DNA of 64,000 bases from Nocardia salmonicida NBRC 13393 (GCF_001613085.1 NZ_BDBR01000017.1:124001-188000); one strand, 5' to 3'; positions 8,775-16,682 are shown, numbered from the stretch's first letter. Numbers and translations are program-made. The notes: a model not told the origin generated them from the letters alone.

Positions 8775-9043
8775 GAATCGGTAGTCTCCACCATCTGCTC
8801 GGCCAGGATGAATACACTGACGACATCCACCTACGGGCAGCCCACGACTGGAGCCCGCAAGCAGCCCGTGCAGCGGTCCTCGATCTCGTGCTTCACGGAT
8901 TGCTGCCCGACCCACCGGGCTGAACACACCCGCGAATCCTGACGGATCCGATTCGCCATCCAACACGGATACGCGTCGACTCACAGCCCAGGAAAGGGAC
9001 TCTGCCGACCTCGTCACGTCCGGAGCACCGAACATCGCAAACA
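8775..9043. other. Intergenic stretch without a recognisable gene
   Basis: No convincing coding frame. A plus-strand frame ending with TGA at 8922-8924 reads DIHLRAAHDWSPQAARAAVL but has no clear start and partly overlaps the copZ promoter, so I do not call it. Confidence 0.4.
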
Positions 9044-9204
9044 TGCAGCTCTCGGGGAACGCAGACGAGGGTGACGCCCCGCCACCTCCACCTTTGATGA
9101 CCGAAGCGGAGGCTTCGCGAGATGAAGGGAATCGCGCGCCTCCGCCGCAGTCGACACCCCGGGGTCTCGGGGGTGCCCCTGTGCCGGGATCACCATTCGG
9201 CACA
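9044..9204 (-). ncRNA. Structured repeat unit A, candidate small RNA (degenerate copy)
   Basis: This is the first of three related ~150-bp units (A here, B at 9350-9503, C at 10468-10619). Read on the minus strand from the operator at 9205-9227, it gives ACTTGTGCCG, a hairpin (GTGCCGAA paired with CCGGCAC), a GGTGTCGACTGCGGCGGAGG block, a GCGCGATT...CATCTCGCG hairpin and a weak GC-rich terminal stem. The terminal stem has decayed compared with B and C. No open frame is conserved among the three copies. Confidence 0.4.
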
Positions 9205-9227
9205 AGTACTATTTGCCTTAGTAGAAG
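9205..9227. promoter_or_regulatory. BlaI/CopY-like operator at repeat unit A
   Basis: AGTACTATTTGCCTTA followed by GTAGAAG; left arm and centre match the consensus. It abuts repeat unit A. Confidence 0.55.
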
Positions 9228-9349
9228 GGTAGTCAGCGCCATCGAGGAATGCAACAGCCATATGTTCAATACTGCCGACCGGGCGGTCGTCAACGGTCCT
9301 ACGGGACCCGGTCCGCTCGGCTTGCCGCTGAGAGCGCGTGGAAGAAGTC

Positions 9350-9503
9350 AGCGAAGGTGGGGGGCGACGCCACGAGTCGCCCCCACCTTCGAGGGACGAG
9401 GCAGAGGCCTCGCGAGATGAGGGGATCGCGCCTCCGCCGCAGTCGACACCCCTCCGCTATTTCGGGGCGCCCCGTGCCGAGATCCTCATCGGCACAAGTC
9501 TTT
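9350..9503 (-). ncRNA. Structured repeat unit B, candidate small RNA with terminator
   Basis: Read leftward from the double operator at 9504-9534, the unit contains GTGCCGATGAGGAT...CTCGGCAC (hairpin), a conserved GGTGTCGACTGCGGCGGAGG block, CGCGATCCCCTCATCTCGCG (hairpin) and a final strong stem in which GGTGGGGGCGAC pairs with GTCGCCCCCCACC around TCGTGGC. That order (operator, ~150 nt, GC stem) is what a regulated small RNA gene would look like. The alternative is a small mobile repeat that carries operators. Confidence 0.45.
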
Positions 9504-9534
9504 ATCTACTGTCTACGTTAGTAGATACGTAGAT
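9504..9534. promoter_or_regulatory. Two overlapping BlaI/CopY-like operators upstream of the cupredoxin gene
   Basis: ATCTACTGTCTACGTTA then GTAGAT (9504-9526) overlaps TCTACGTTAGTAGA then TACGTAGAT (9512-9534). Each is 23 bp with ATCTAC/GTAGAT arms. The pair lies ~125 bp upstream of the cupredoxin start and at the edge of repeat unit B. Confidence 0.7.
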
Positions 9535-9659
9535 CAGGGAGTCGATAAGTACAAATTGACCCCACCACCGCTGGTGAGTCATAGACCTCTGCTGGTCCGG
9601 GGAGTATTCTAAGTAGTTGACTGAAAGCTTGGTCTACATCGAATATCGGGGAGATCGCC

Positions 9660-10094
9660 ATGGCACCCGGACGAGGCTGGTGGACGAAACGGCAGGTGTT
9701 CGCGGCACTCGCTGTGCTGCCAGCGCTGGTGTTGTCGGCATGTAGCTCTGGGGCCGGGGATACGGGTGACGTGGCAACCGTTCGAGAATCCGGCGTCACC
9801 TCGAATTCGGCCAATTCGACGCGGACGGTAGTCAGTGAGACCGAATTCTCCATCAATGTGCCCGACTCTCAATTGACACCGGGTGCATACACGTTCGTCG
9901 TCGAGAACTCCGGGTCCGTCTCTCACGATCTCGTGATCCTGGGTCCGGGCGGGGAATCACAGCAGACATCGCGGATCGAGAGCGGCGGGTCCAGTGAGCT
10001 GACCGTAAACCTGGTGCCTGGTTCCTACAAGCTGTGGTGCTCTATCGGAAATCATCGGGAACTCGGCATGAGCGCCGAAATCGCCGTGAGCTGA
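9660..10094 (+). CDS. Cupredoxin-type blue copper lipoprotein
   Basis: 144 residues with a lipoprotein signal (LSAC, Cys28) and a plastocyanin-like domain. The type 1 copper ligands are all visible: His89 in SVSHDL, then Cys127, His132 and Met137 in WCSIGNHRELGM. It should be anchored to the outer face of the membrane and carry one electron or bind copper, perhaps partnering the multicopper oxidase at 19094. It stands alone behind the double operator at 9504-9534. Length and ligand spacing are normal for bacterial cupredoxins. Confidence 0.85.
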   Translation: MAPGRGWWTKRQVFAALAVLPALVLSACSSGAGDTGDVATVRESGVTSNSANSTRTVVSETEFSINVPDSQLTPGAYTFVVENSGSVSHDLVILGPGGESQQTSRIESGGSSELTVNLVPGSYKLWCSIGNHRELGMSAEIAVS

Positions 10095-10467
10095 TCCGGC
10101 CCCAGGGCGCTCCCCAAAGCGGTGATGATGCACAATTCGGTCAGCTGGCGGCGGCGGCTGGTGTCCGGGGCAATGGCAGCTAGGGTCTTCCGCTGATCAC
10201 GTTCTGGCGGGCGCGGGCGAGTACCGAGATCGTTTGGGCGAGTTCACTATCCGCCGATAGGCGTCGGTGGCGGAATCGGCGAATCAGAATATTCGACGGC
10301 GTCGGGCTATTCCCGTCGCCTCTTGAGTGGTGCTGCGGCATGGCCCTGAGGTATCCGTATTGGTCGGGCTGGGCGCCGGGGCTGGCTTGCTGTGCTCGTC
10401 GGACTGGCCCCGGCGCTGTGCGCTACGACGATGCGTACCCGAAACGACCGGATCCTGCAGCTCTCGG
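10095..10467. other. Intergenic stretch, no gene recognised
   Basis: Between the cupredoxin gene and repeat unit C. Short frames exist on both strands, but none has a start signal or family likeness. Confidence 0.4.
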
Positions 10468-10619
10468 AGAACAAAGGTGGGGGCGACGCCACGAGTCGTC
10501 GCCCCCACTTCCGATGACCTGGCCGAGCGCGCGAGATGAGGGGGTCGCGCCACTTCAGCCGTAGTCAACACCCCCGGCTCTTAGGGGCGCCCGTGCCGAG
10601 ATCGAGTTCGGCACAAGTG
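10468..10619 (-). ncRNA. Structured repeat unit C, candidate small RNA with terminator
   Basis: Third copy of the unit. On the minus strand: ACTTGTGCCGAACTCGAT, hairpin with CTCGGCAC, GGGTGTTGACTACGGC, GCGCGACCCCCTCATCTCGCG, then a terminal stem of GGGGGCGACG...CGTCGCCCCC followed by ACCTTTGTT, which looks like an intrinsic terminator with a T-rich tail. It lies between the convergent cupredoxin and MFS genes, where no leader RNA would be expected, which favours an independent transcript. Confidence 0.45.
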
Positions 10620-10627
10620 TTATTGCC

Positions 10628-10642
10628 ATCTAGGCAGTAGAT
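10628..10642. promoter_or_regulatory. Weak operator-like inverted repeat at repeat unit C
   Basis: ATCTAGGCAGTAGAT has perfect ATCTA/TAGAT arms, but the spacing is shorter than in the other boxes. Confidence 0.3.
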
Positions 10643-10658
10643 AGCAGCCAGGCAGGCC

Positions 10659-12296
10659 TCACCGCCTGGTTGCCGGTCCGGCGGGGTAGCGCGAGCGCCG
10701 GTCCTCTGGTGAGGGGCGGGTACGTGGTGGGGGCGGTTGGGCTCGGCGGTGTCCGCGACGATCCGGCTCGGTGCCTGGCCACGGTCGTGGCGCGCCGGTC
10801 GGGACCCGAGCGCCGGGGCCGGGTCGGTCCTCGCCGGATTGGGGCCGGGACCGAACTGGCGGGGGTGGTCTGCGATATGTGTGCTGGTCGACCTCCGCGC
10901 CGGGCCGGGTCTTGGTCACTGAGCCGATCGCTGCCACAGGTTCGCCGATGCGGTTGGGTTGGCGGCGCAGTGGGGTGGTCGGCGAATCCGAGCCCGAGAA
11001 TGCGGGGTCGGTGGGCCGGTGACGTCCACCGGGCAGACGATGACGTCCGGTGGTGTACTGCTCCGGCACGGTGGTCGCACGGTCGGCCCGCTCCAGCCGC
11101 AGCAAAGCATAGGCGGCGATGACACCGATCCCGGTCAACCCCGCCCAGACGATCCAGTCCAGTCCGGCATCGCGGGCCGCACCCACGAGAGTGCCGGTAG
11201 CCAGGTTGCCGATCAGGATTCCGACACCGACAACGGTGTTGTAAAAGCCGTAGTGCGTCGCGACCAGCCTGTTTCCCGACAGCGACACCACGGTATCCAT
11301 CTCGAACGGGAACACCGCCGCGGTGCCGATCGCCAGCAGCGTGGTCGTGATCAACAACGCGGCCACCGCCGCCACAGTGCCGAACGTCCCCGGACCGGAC
11401 ACGACGATCAACGGAACGAAGGCTGCGGCAAGCACGCCCATCCCGGCGACCAGGCTCTTGCCCGGGCCCCAGCGGGCACGCAACCAGGCGGTGATGCGGA
11501 GCTGGCCGGCGACGGCGACGACACCGGAGACCACGAACAGTGCCGAGACCAGGGTTTGCGAGCGAGCCCCGGCTATGAATTCCGCTTGCAGCGGCAAGGC
11601 CAGATACACCTGGAACGACAAGACGTAGGAGCCGATCATCGCCACCGAGAACGCCAGGAAACGCCGGTTGGACATGACCCGACGCCAGTCGTCGAGCACC
11701 GAGGTCTTCTCGGCCGGGGCCTCACCACGCCGGGCGGGCAAGGCGAACAGCTGGGCAATTGTCAGGACAGCGAACACCGCCGCCGCGACACCGGCGGTGA
11801 CCCGGAAGTCGACCGCCATCAACGCCAGTCCGACGAGCGGCCCGGCCAGGATGCCCGCCTGATAGAACATGTTGAACACCGCGAACGCTTCGACGCGCCG
11901 CTCTCCGGTGTCCGCGGCAAGATAGGCGCGCACCGCCGGATTGAACAACGCTCCCGCGAACCCGGTCGCCGCGGAGGCGATCAACACCGCAGGCAAGGAG
12001 TCCGCGAAGACCAACAGCGCGAAGCCACCGGTGCGCAGCAGGCATCCGGCAACGATCAACGGCTTGTAGCCGAGCCGATCGGCCAGCGTGCCACCGATCA
12101 GGAACATGCCCTGCTGGGAGAAGTTGCGCACACCCAGGACCAGACCGACCGCCCACGCGGCTAACCCCAATGGCCCTGCCAGATATCCGGCCAGAAAGGG
12201 CATCAGCATGTAGAAGCCCAGGTTGATGCCGAACTGGTTGATCATCAGCAGCCGGGCGGGCAGATCGAAACTTCCGAACTTGGCGATCACGGTCAC
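10659..12296 (-). CDS. MFS transporter, third gene of the lpqS-cysK2-MFS operon (Rv0849-like)
   Basis: 545 residues; about 12 hydrophobic segments in the first ~410 and an RNFSQQGMFLIGGTLADRLG loop of the major facilitator type. ATG 12296 overlaps the cysK2 stop by 4 bp, so the two are translationally coupled. The order lpqS, cysteine-synthase-like gene, MFS gene matches the M. tuberculosis copper-induced operon lpqS-cysK2-Rv0849, which points to export of a thiol or copper-related metabolite. The last ~130 residues are Pro/Arg-rich and low-complexity, unlike the family, and could follow a frameshift; a normal protein would end near residue 415. Confidence 0.8.
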   Translation of the reverse strand: MTVIAKFGSFDLPARLLMINQFGINLGFYMLMPFLAGYLAGPLGLAAWAVGLVLGVRNFSQQGMFLIGGTLADRLGYKPLIVAGCLLRTGGFALLVFADSLPAVLIASAATGFAGALFNPAVRAYLAADTGERRVEAFAVFNMFYQAGILAGPLVGLALMAVDFRVTAGVAAAVFAVLTIAQLFALPARRGEAPAEKTSVLDDWRRVMSNRRFLAFSVAMIGSYVLSFQVYLALPLQAEFIAGARSQTLVSALFVVSGVVAVAGQLRITAWLRARWGPGKSLVAGMGVLAAAFVPLIVVSGPGTFGTVAAVAALLITTTLLAIGTAAVFPFEMDTVVSLSGNRLVATHYGFYNTVVGVGILIGNLATGTLVGAARDAGLDWIVWAGLTGIGVIAAYALLRLERADRATTVPEQYTTGRHRLPGGRHRPTDPAFSGSDSPTTPLRRQPNRIGEPVAAIGSVTKTRPGAEVDQHTYRRPPPPVRSRPQSGEDRPGPGARVPTGAPRPWPGTEPDRRGHRRAQPPPPRTRPSPEDRRSRYPAGPATRR

Positions 12297-13417
12297 GAAG
12301 CGAGCTCCCCTCCTGTCATTGCGACGGGCGAGACCACCGAGGTGCAGCGGGTCCAGCGCTGGACGACCCGTTCACCGGGGTGGCTGATCGCCTCGGGCGC
12401 GACGGGCGCGGTGACGTCGAGAAGCCCGTGCTCGGCGCAATAGGAGTCGTTGTAGATGGTGTCGAAGTAGCGGTGAGGCCCGTCGGGGAATACCGCCGCG
12501 ATCCGGGTCGACGGTGCGGCTACGCGGGCTGCCCACCCGGCGACCAGCGCGACCGCGCCCACGCTCCACCCGCCGGTCGCGTGGTGGGTGGCCGCGAGTG
12601 TGCGGCACGCCCACACCGATTCCGCCGGTGCGACCCAGTGGACCTCGTCGAATGCCTCGTAGTCGACGTTGGCGGGATAGATGCTCGAACCCAGGCCTCG
12701 CATCAGCCGCGGCCCGGCCGGCTGGCCGAAGATCGTCGAGGAGATCGTGTCGACACCAACCAGCGTCAATTCGGGGTTGTAGCGGCGCAGAACCCGCGCC
12801 ACACCGGCGGAGTGCCCGCCGGTACCGACCGCGCACACCAAGACATCGACGGTCCCGAGCTGCTCGATCAGCTCCAAGGCCAGCGAGTCGTAGCCCTCGA
12901 CGTTGTCCGGGTTGCTGTACTGATCCGGGCACCAGGCATCGGGGTCGGCAGCCAACAACTGCGCGACCCGCTCGCGCCGCGCCTGCTGCCAGCCACCGAC
13001 TGGATGCGGCTCGCTCACCAGTTCGACGGTGGCTCCGTAAGCGGTCAGCATCTGGGCAACGATCGGTTCCAACCCGGGGTCGGTCACCACGGTGACCGGG
13101 TGCTGATACACCATGCCGGCCAAGGCGAGACCCAGGCCCAGCGTGCCGCTGGTCGACTCGACGATGCGTGCTCCGGGCCGCAGGTCGCCGCGTTCACGCG
13201 ACTTCTGCACCATGTGCAGCGCGGGCCGGTCCTTCATCCCGCCAGGGTTGAACCCTTCGAGTTTGGCCCAGAATCCGCGATCGGCGGCAGCCAGCGGTTC
13301 GCCGATCCACAACACCGGCGTATTGCCGACCAGGCCGCGGGGCGCATCGATCGCATCGGGGGCGCCCAGCATGCGACGAGTGTTGGCGAGTTCGAGGGTG
13401 GGGAAGGTGTTGTTCAC
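12293..13417 (-). CDS. cysK2: PLP-dependent cysteine synthase-like enzyme (CysK2-like)
   Basis: 374 residues from GTG 13417. The fold type II PLP motifs are present: the lysine segment GFNPGGMKDRPALHM, the STSGTLGLGLA loop and the phosphate-binding GTGGHSAGVARVL. M. tuberculosis CysK2 makes S-sulfocysteine from O-phosphoserine and thiosulfate and belongs to the copper-responsive RicR regulon; the same neighbours here support the same assignment. It is the middle gene of the operon, 105 bp after lpqS and overlapping the MFS gene by 4 bp. Sulfur metabolites may help counter Cu(I) toxicity; this is inference. Confidence 0.8.
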   Translation of the reverse strand: MNNTFPTLELANTRRMLGAPDAIDAPRGLVGNTPVLWIGEPLAAADRGFWAKLEGFNPGGMKDRPALHMVQKSRERGDLRPGARIVESTSGTLGLGLALAGMVYQHPVTVVTDPGLEPIVAQMLTAYGATVELVSEPHPVGGWQQARRERVAQLLAADPDAWCPDQYSNPDNVEGYDSLALELIEQLGTVDVLVCAVGTGGHSAGVARVLRRYNPELTLVGVDTISSTIFGQPAGPRLMRGLGSSIYPANVDYEAFDEVHWVAPAESVWACRTLAATHHATGGWSVGAVALVAGWAARVAAPSTRIAAVFPDGPHRYFDTIYNDSYCAEHGLLDVTAPVAPEAISHPGERVVQRWTRCTSVVSPVAMTGGELAS

Positions 13418-13521
13418 GGTTTGCTGTCTCTTCTCTGCACAGGCGGGCCGCTTTCGCGGTACGCCACGACGATGGGCAGCGGGCACCGGCCGACACGACG
13501 GGTCGGCCTGGCGCTGACCGA

Positions 13522-13932
13522 TCAGCGTCGGGAGATGCAGTGAAGCGTCAACACGGCGCGTCCATCCGGACGGGCCGGACGCAGTGGTGGCCCACGCACG
13601 CCACCGGTACCGGCCGTCCGCGCCGAGACCGCCGGAAAAACACTCGTGGCCGCGGCGAGGATCAACGCCGCCAATGTCAGGGACAGGATTCCCGGCAGCA
13701 GAGCCTCGGCAGGGCCGTGCACAGCATGCGCGGCGCATTGTTCAGCGTCGGCAGACACGAAGTGTTCATGACCAGCGGCCGCGTCCGCACCCTCGGCAGC
13801 CGCTACGTGATGGTCGACCGTGCGGCCGTGTCCGTCGAAAAGAAGGCAGTCAGCGGCAGGAACGATCACCAGAGCAGCTAGCAGCAGCATCGCTAGCCAG
13901 CTACCGCGTCGCATCCAGCCGAGAGACTTCAT
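13522..13932 (-). CDS. lpqS: LpqS-like exported protein
   Basis: 136 residues if started at ATG 13932 (MKSLGWMRRGSW). An N-terminal hydrophobic signal segment leads to PAADCLLFDGHG, a His-bearing region (DHHVAAAEGAD, GHEHF), a second membrane segment and the tail GRAVLTLHCISRR typical of LpqS. In M. tuberculosis LpqS heads the copper-induced RicR operon. The strict lipobox is not met (AADC), so lipidation is doubtful. Upstream is a 9-bp perfect inverted repeat operator (14172-14201) shared with the divergent His-rich gene. Alternative starts exist at ~13964 and further upstream without better ribosome binding sites. Confidence 0.65.
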   Translation of the reverse strand: MKSLGWMRRGSWLAMLLLAALVIVPAADCLLFDGHGRTVDHHVAAAEGADAAAGHEHFVSADAEQCAAHAVHGPAEALLPGILSLTLAALILAAATSVFPAVSARTAGTGGVRGPPLRPARPDGRAVLTLHCISRR

Positions 13933-14171
13933 AATGCAGCGACAGTAACGAAAACGTAACGACATGCGCAACGATGCTGCCGCTCCTCGCATGCCACCGT
14001 CGGACGTTTGCACGCCGCGCGCCCGATGGATGGTCGCCGACGACGGGCACGATCCCGACTGCGACCGCCGTCCATGCATGCTCACCTCCGACCTCCAGAA
14101 CTGTTGAGCATCAACATATCTCGCAGCCTCCACCGATTGCCGCTCGGGCTTGTTGACATCCACACCGATCA

Positions 14172-14201
14172 ATCTACTATCTTGGTACGTACATAGTAGA
14201 T
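14172..14201. promoter_or_regulatory. BlaI/CopY-like operator between lpqS and the His-rich peptide gene
   Basis: ATCTACTAT at 14172-14180 and ATAGTAGAT at 14193-14201 are perfect inverted repeats. The spacer contains GTACGTAC, so two overlapping 23-bp boxes can be read. Confidence 0.75.
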
Positions 14202-14369
14202 GATCGGTGATCAGGAACACGCGTTCGACGCGTGGGGCCTAATGACTTGTATCGCGTCACATTCACGACACGCCCCGGCGATGTGTCGGCAAACAGCCCG
14301 GTCGGCCCCGCCGGATACATCCGTCGACCGCAACTGCAGGTCGGAAACGTTGAAAGGAAGACCATTCCT

Positions 14370-14687
14370 ATGACCACAGCTTCGAGGCCCCACCGCACAC
14401 GACTGCCCGTACGGCTACTAGCAGCGACCTCGATCGCTGCCGCCGCGACGTTCCTGGTGGCGGTGCCAGCGACCGCCGCGCCGCCTTCTTCCGGGACCAG
14501 CGGCAGGCCCGCGGGCAGTGACGACGGACGCGGAACCACATGGCATGGAAACAGCCGCGTCGACAACGGCCACCACGCCGACAACGGCGGGCGCAGCCAC
14601 GGCCACGATCGGACCGACGCTGGTCGTCACGACCCCTCCGACGACGGCGGCCACTGCCTGCCTCGCGGCTGCACCGGACCCCGCTGA
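14370..14687 (+). CDS. Secreted His/Asp/Gly-rich small protein
   Basis: 105 residues from ATG 14370 behind GAAAGGAAG. A Sec signal peptide (LLAATSIAAAATFLVAV, cleavage after ATAA) is followed by a low-complexity hydrophilic chain with about nine His and two Cys near the end (GHCLPRGCTGPR). Such chains typically bind Cu or Zn outside the cell. It shares the operator at 14172-14201 with lpqS. Low complexity leaves some doubt about the frame of the second half. Confidence 0.55.
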   Translation: MTTASRPHRTRLPVRLLAATSIAAAATFLVAVPATAAPPSSGTSGRPAGSDDGRGTTWHGNSRVDNGHHADNGGRSHGHDRTDAGRHDPSDDGGHCLPRGCTGPR

Positions 14688-14855
14688 CCGTCGTGATCGA
14701 GTTTGGTTCCGGCGTGGTGCTGTGGCCAGATCCAACGATGTCGGTGGCCACCGGCACCAACTCGAGCCCGTTTGCCACCGCACAGGCTCGCGGTCCGCCC
14801 GGGCGGACCGCCACCCATCCAACGCTCAACCCATTCGACAAGGAGGTGACGACCG

Positions 14856-14921
14856 ATGAACCCGCTGAAGATGCTGTGTGACTGGATGTGCACGATGATG
14901 CCCTCGTGCTGTCAGATGTGA
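14856..14921 (+). CDS. 21-residue Cys/Met-rich microprotein, candidate Cu(I)-binding peptide
   Basis: ATG 14856 follows a perfect Shine-Dalgarno AAGGAGGTGA (14840-14849) at ideal spacing. The 21 residues include four Cys (positions 8, 12, 18, 19) and six Met (1, 6, 11, 14, 15, 21), so ten of 21 are soft-metal ligands; one Trp and three charged residues make up much of the rest. It lies between two secreted His-rich peptide genes in a BlaI-boxed region, and a GC hairpin follows at 14952-14985. It has no signal peptide, so it would act in the cytoplasm as a metallothionein-like trap or a leader peptide. Another frame from ATG 14738 overlaps it and ends at 14881. Confidence 0.55.
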   Translation: MNPLKMLCDWMCTMMPSCCQM

Positions 14922-14951
14922 TCGCACACCCGCCGACCAGACAACAGAGCC

Positions 14952-14985
14952 GGGGCCGATCGGGCTCAATTGAACCGTCGGCCCC
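14952..14985 (+). terminator. GC-rich hairpin after the Cys/Met microprotein
   Basis: GGGGCCGA at 14952-14959 pairs with TCGGCCCC at 14978-14985. No T run follows. Confidence 0.45.
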
Positions 14986-15020
14986 GCGCAGACTCTAACC
15001 ACCGAAGCCCGGAACCTCAC

Positions 15021-15050
15021 ATCTACTATTTCCGTACATAGATAGTAGAC
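15021..15050. promoter_or_regulatory. BlaI/CopY-like operator of the second His-rich peptide gene
   Basis: ATCTACTATTTCCG then TACATAGAT (15021-15043), extended by AGTAGAC to give near-perfect ATCTACTAT/ATAGTAGA outer arms. It lies 18 bp upstream of the ATG. Confidence 0.75.
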
Positions 15051-15067
15051 ATGAAGGATAGGAAATC

Positions 15068-15310
15068 ATGAAGTTCAACCACTCTTCCCGCCGCATTGCA
15101 ACCCGTTTCGGCTTCGCAGCGGTGGCCGTTGCCGCAGCGACCGCCCTCGCCTCACCAGCTTTCGCAGATTCCAGCCCGACGCCGTCGGTCACCGAGGTCG
15201 CGGCCAGACACGGCGGCCACCACGACGGGGGTCATACCAACCATGGCCACCACAATGGTCACAGCAATCATCGGACCCCGCTCCCGTTGCCCCGCACTGG
15301 CAGCTGGTAG
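15068..15310 (+). CDS. Secreted His-rich peptide with an LPRTG motif near its end
   Basis: 80 residues. The signal peptide ends at SPAFA; the mature ~46-residue chain contains nine His in a HGGHHDGGH and HNGHSNH cluster, then PLPLPRTGSW. The LPRTG matches a sortase signal, but the usual hydrophobic helix and basic tail are absent, so anchoring is unlikely or the gene is truncated. It is probably an extracellular copper- or zinc-binding peptide. The operator at 15021-15050 is directly upstream and a hairpin follows. Confidence 0.65.
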   Translation: MKFNHSSRRIATRFGFAAVAVAAATALASPAFADSSPTPSVTEVAARHGGHHDGGHTNHGHHNGHSNHRTPLPLPRTGSW

Positions 15311-15317
15311 CAGCCGC

Positions 15318-15366
15318 GGCGCGCGAAACGGTCGGGTCGCCGTGGCGCCCGGCCGTTTCGCGCGCC
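15318..15366 (+). terminator. Hairpin terminator after the His-rich peptide gene
   Basis: GGCGCGCGAAACGG at 15318-15331 pairs perfectly with CCGTTTCGCGCGCC at 15353-15366, followed by GACCGTTTTC. Confidence 0.6.
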
Positions 15367-15405
15367 GACCGTTTTCGATCCGATGCGACATAGCGCTGTC
15401 GCCTC

Positions 15406-15428
15406 ATCTACGATATTGCTACGTAGAT
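15406..15428. promoter_or_regulatory. BlaI/CopY-like operator of blaI-type gene 1
   Basis: ATCTACGATATTGC then TACGTAGAT, with perfect ATCTACG/CGTAGAT arms. It lies 28 bp upstream of the repressor start, implying autoregulation. Confidence 0.75.
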
Positions 15429-15456
15429 TTCAGGTTCTTGCCAGGAGGTGGTGGCG

Positions 15457-15828
15457 ATGGCACATCGTTTCGGTGATCTCGAAGCCGCAGTGATGGACCG
15501 AGTGTGGACGGCCGAAGGCAAACTCACCGTCCGCGAGGTCTACGAAAGCTTGCTCCTCGAGCGCCACCTCGCCTACACCACAGTGATGTCGACCATGGAC
15601 AACCTGCACCGCAAGGGCTGGCTCGACCGTGAACGCCACGGCAAAGCCTACTTTTACTGGCCCACCCTGACCCGCGAGGAATACAGCGCCCAGCTCATGC
15701 GAGCCGCACTCGACGGGACTCGCTCCAGCCTCGTCCTTGCGCGCTTTGTCGAGCAGATCAGCGACGACGACTCCGACGCGCTACGGGCGCTGTTGGGTCG
15801 CACCGCGTCTCGCCGCACCGCGAACTGA
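15457..15828 (+). CDS. BlaI/MecI/CopY-family repressor 1
   Basis: 123 residues from ATG 15457, eight bases after AGGAGG; a GTG at 15448 overlaps that site and is unlikely. The N-terminal winged helix has the family signature LAYTTVMSTMDNLHRKGWL (recognition helix and wing) followed by a helical dimerisation tail. It has no Cys, so it lacks the CxC copper motif of Firmicute CopY. Such repressors dimerise on TACnnnGTA-type palindromes and are inactivated by a BlaR1-type M56 protease. One of three paralogues here, each behind its own box. Confidence 0.88.
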   Translation: MAHRFGDLEAAVMDRVWTAEGKLTVREVYESLLLERHLAYTTVMSTMDNLHRKGWLDRERHGKAYFYWPTLTREEYSAQLMRAALDGTRSSLVLARFVEQISDDDSDALRALLGRTASRRTAN

Positions 15829-16076
15829 GGCGAACAGCAGGCTTCCTGCGTTCGGTGCGGAGGGCTATGGCACGTTGTGCTGAACACCTGCCCGGCGGGA
15901 CGGGGCACCATTCCACTCATTCACGTCCAATAATCATCGAGTGGGTCGGGCATGCGCGAACTTCGTTGTGACTTTCGTTGAGGTTTCTCCGATACTGCGC
16001 CGCGCAGGTCGGCACGGAGAGGCGTGGGCCCCGACTCATGCCGACCTGCACGCGAGCCGCACTCTCGCGGCAGGAT

Positions 16077-16634
16077 CTACGTAAGCACACCGTCGATACA
16101 TAAGCTCGCGTCACGCCACGACGGCGGTGGGGGCACTGAGCCGGGATCAAAAGTCCAGGCGGCGACCGACTCGACGGGCTTCCAGACGAGGCCCCCCTTG
16201 TCGTCCGAGAACGCTTCGTAGAGGTCATCGCGCCCCTCCACCAGTTGACTCCCGACGCAGCGGTCGACGTAAGTCGTGCCCGGCTGTTGCGCGCCGACGC
16301 TGAACACCCCAACAGGATCAGTAGCGGCGCCGGACGTGCGAACGGTGCTGTGGCGACTCGTTGCTGGTCCCCGTCGCCAGACGGGTGCGCCGGTGCCTGA
16401 TTCGCAAGTGAAACTCCAGCCGCCCGTGATCACTGCCGCGTTCTGCGGGTGAGCTTCTCCGGCCCACAGACAGTCAGGATGAGCTAGACCGGCAGCCATA
16501 CCGAGGCCGGGACCACCGATGATCGTGGCGGGCAACGCCAATGCAGCGACGATGAAGCGGGCACGCCACCTGACTGCCGGAGCGGGAAGTCTGTTGCCGA
16601 CGCTGGGAGTGATCGGATGGGGCGCATGGTTCAC
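16077..16634 (-). CDS. Exported four-cysteine protein of unknown function
   Basis: 185 residues from GTG 16634, with GAAGGA at good spacing. A signal-anchor segment (FIVAALALPATIIGG) is followed by a soluble domain with four cysteines (HPDCLW, FTCESG, DRCVGS, SLCIDG), enough for two disulfides, and several Trp. I recognise no family. Two tandem BlaI-like operators (16683-16732) lie directly upstream, the strongest operator arrangement in the island, so it should be a main target of the repressors. Confidence 0.65.
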   Translation of the reverse strand: MNHAPHPITPSVGNRLPAPAVRWRARFIVAALALPATIIGGPGLGMAAGLAHPDCLWAGEAHPQNAAVITGGWSFTCESGTGAPVWRRGPATSRHSTVRTSGAATDPVGVFSVGAQQPGTTYVDRCVGSQLVEGRDDLYEAFSDDKGGLVWKPVESVAAWTFDPGSVPPPPSWRDASLCIDGVLT

Positions 16635-16682
16635 GAATCGTCCTTCAGGTTCGGTTTGCTTACAGTGAGCCACAACCCACTG

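Noticed and set aside
9043..9532. Plus-strand frames across repeat units A and B
   Set aside because: Not conserved between the units, whereas stems and blocks are; read as RNA or repeat structure instead.
9601..9625. Extra operator half-site CTAAGTAGTTGA before the cupredoxin gene
   Set aside because: Only one arm; too weak to call next to the clear double operator at 9504-9534.
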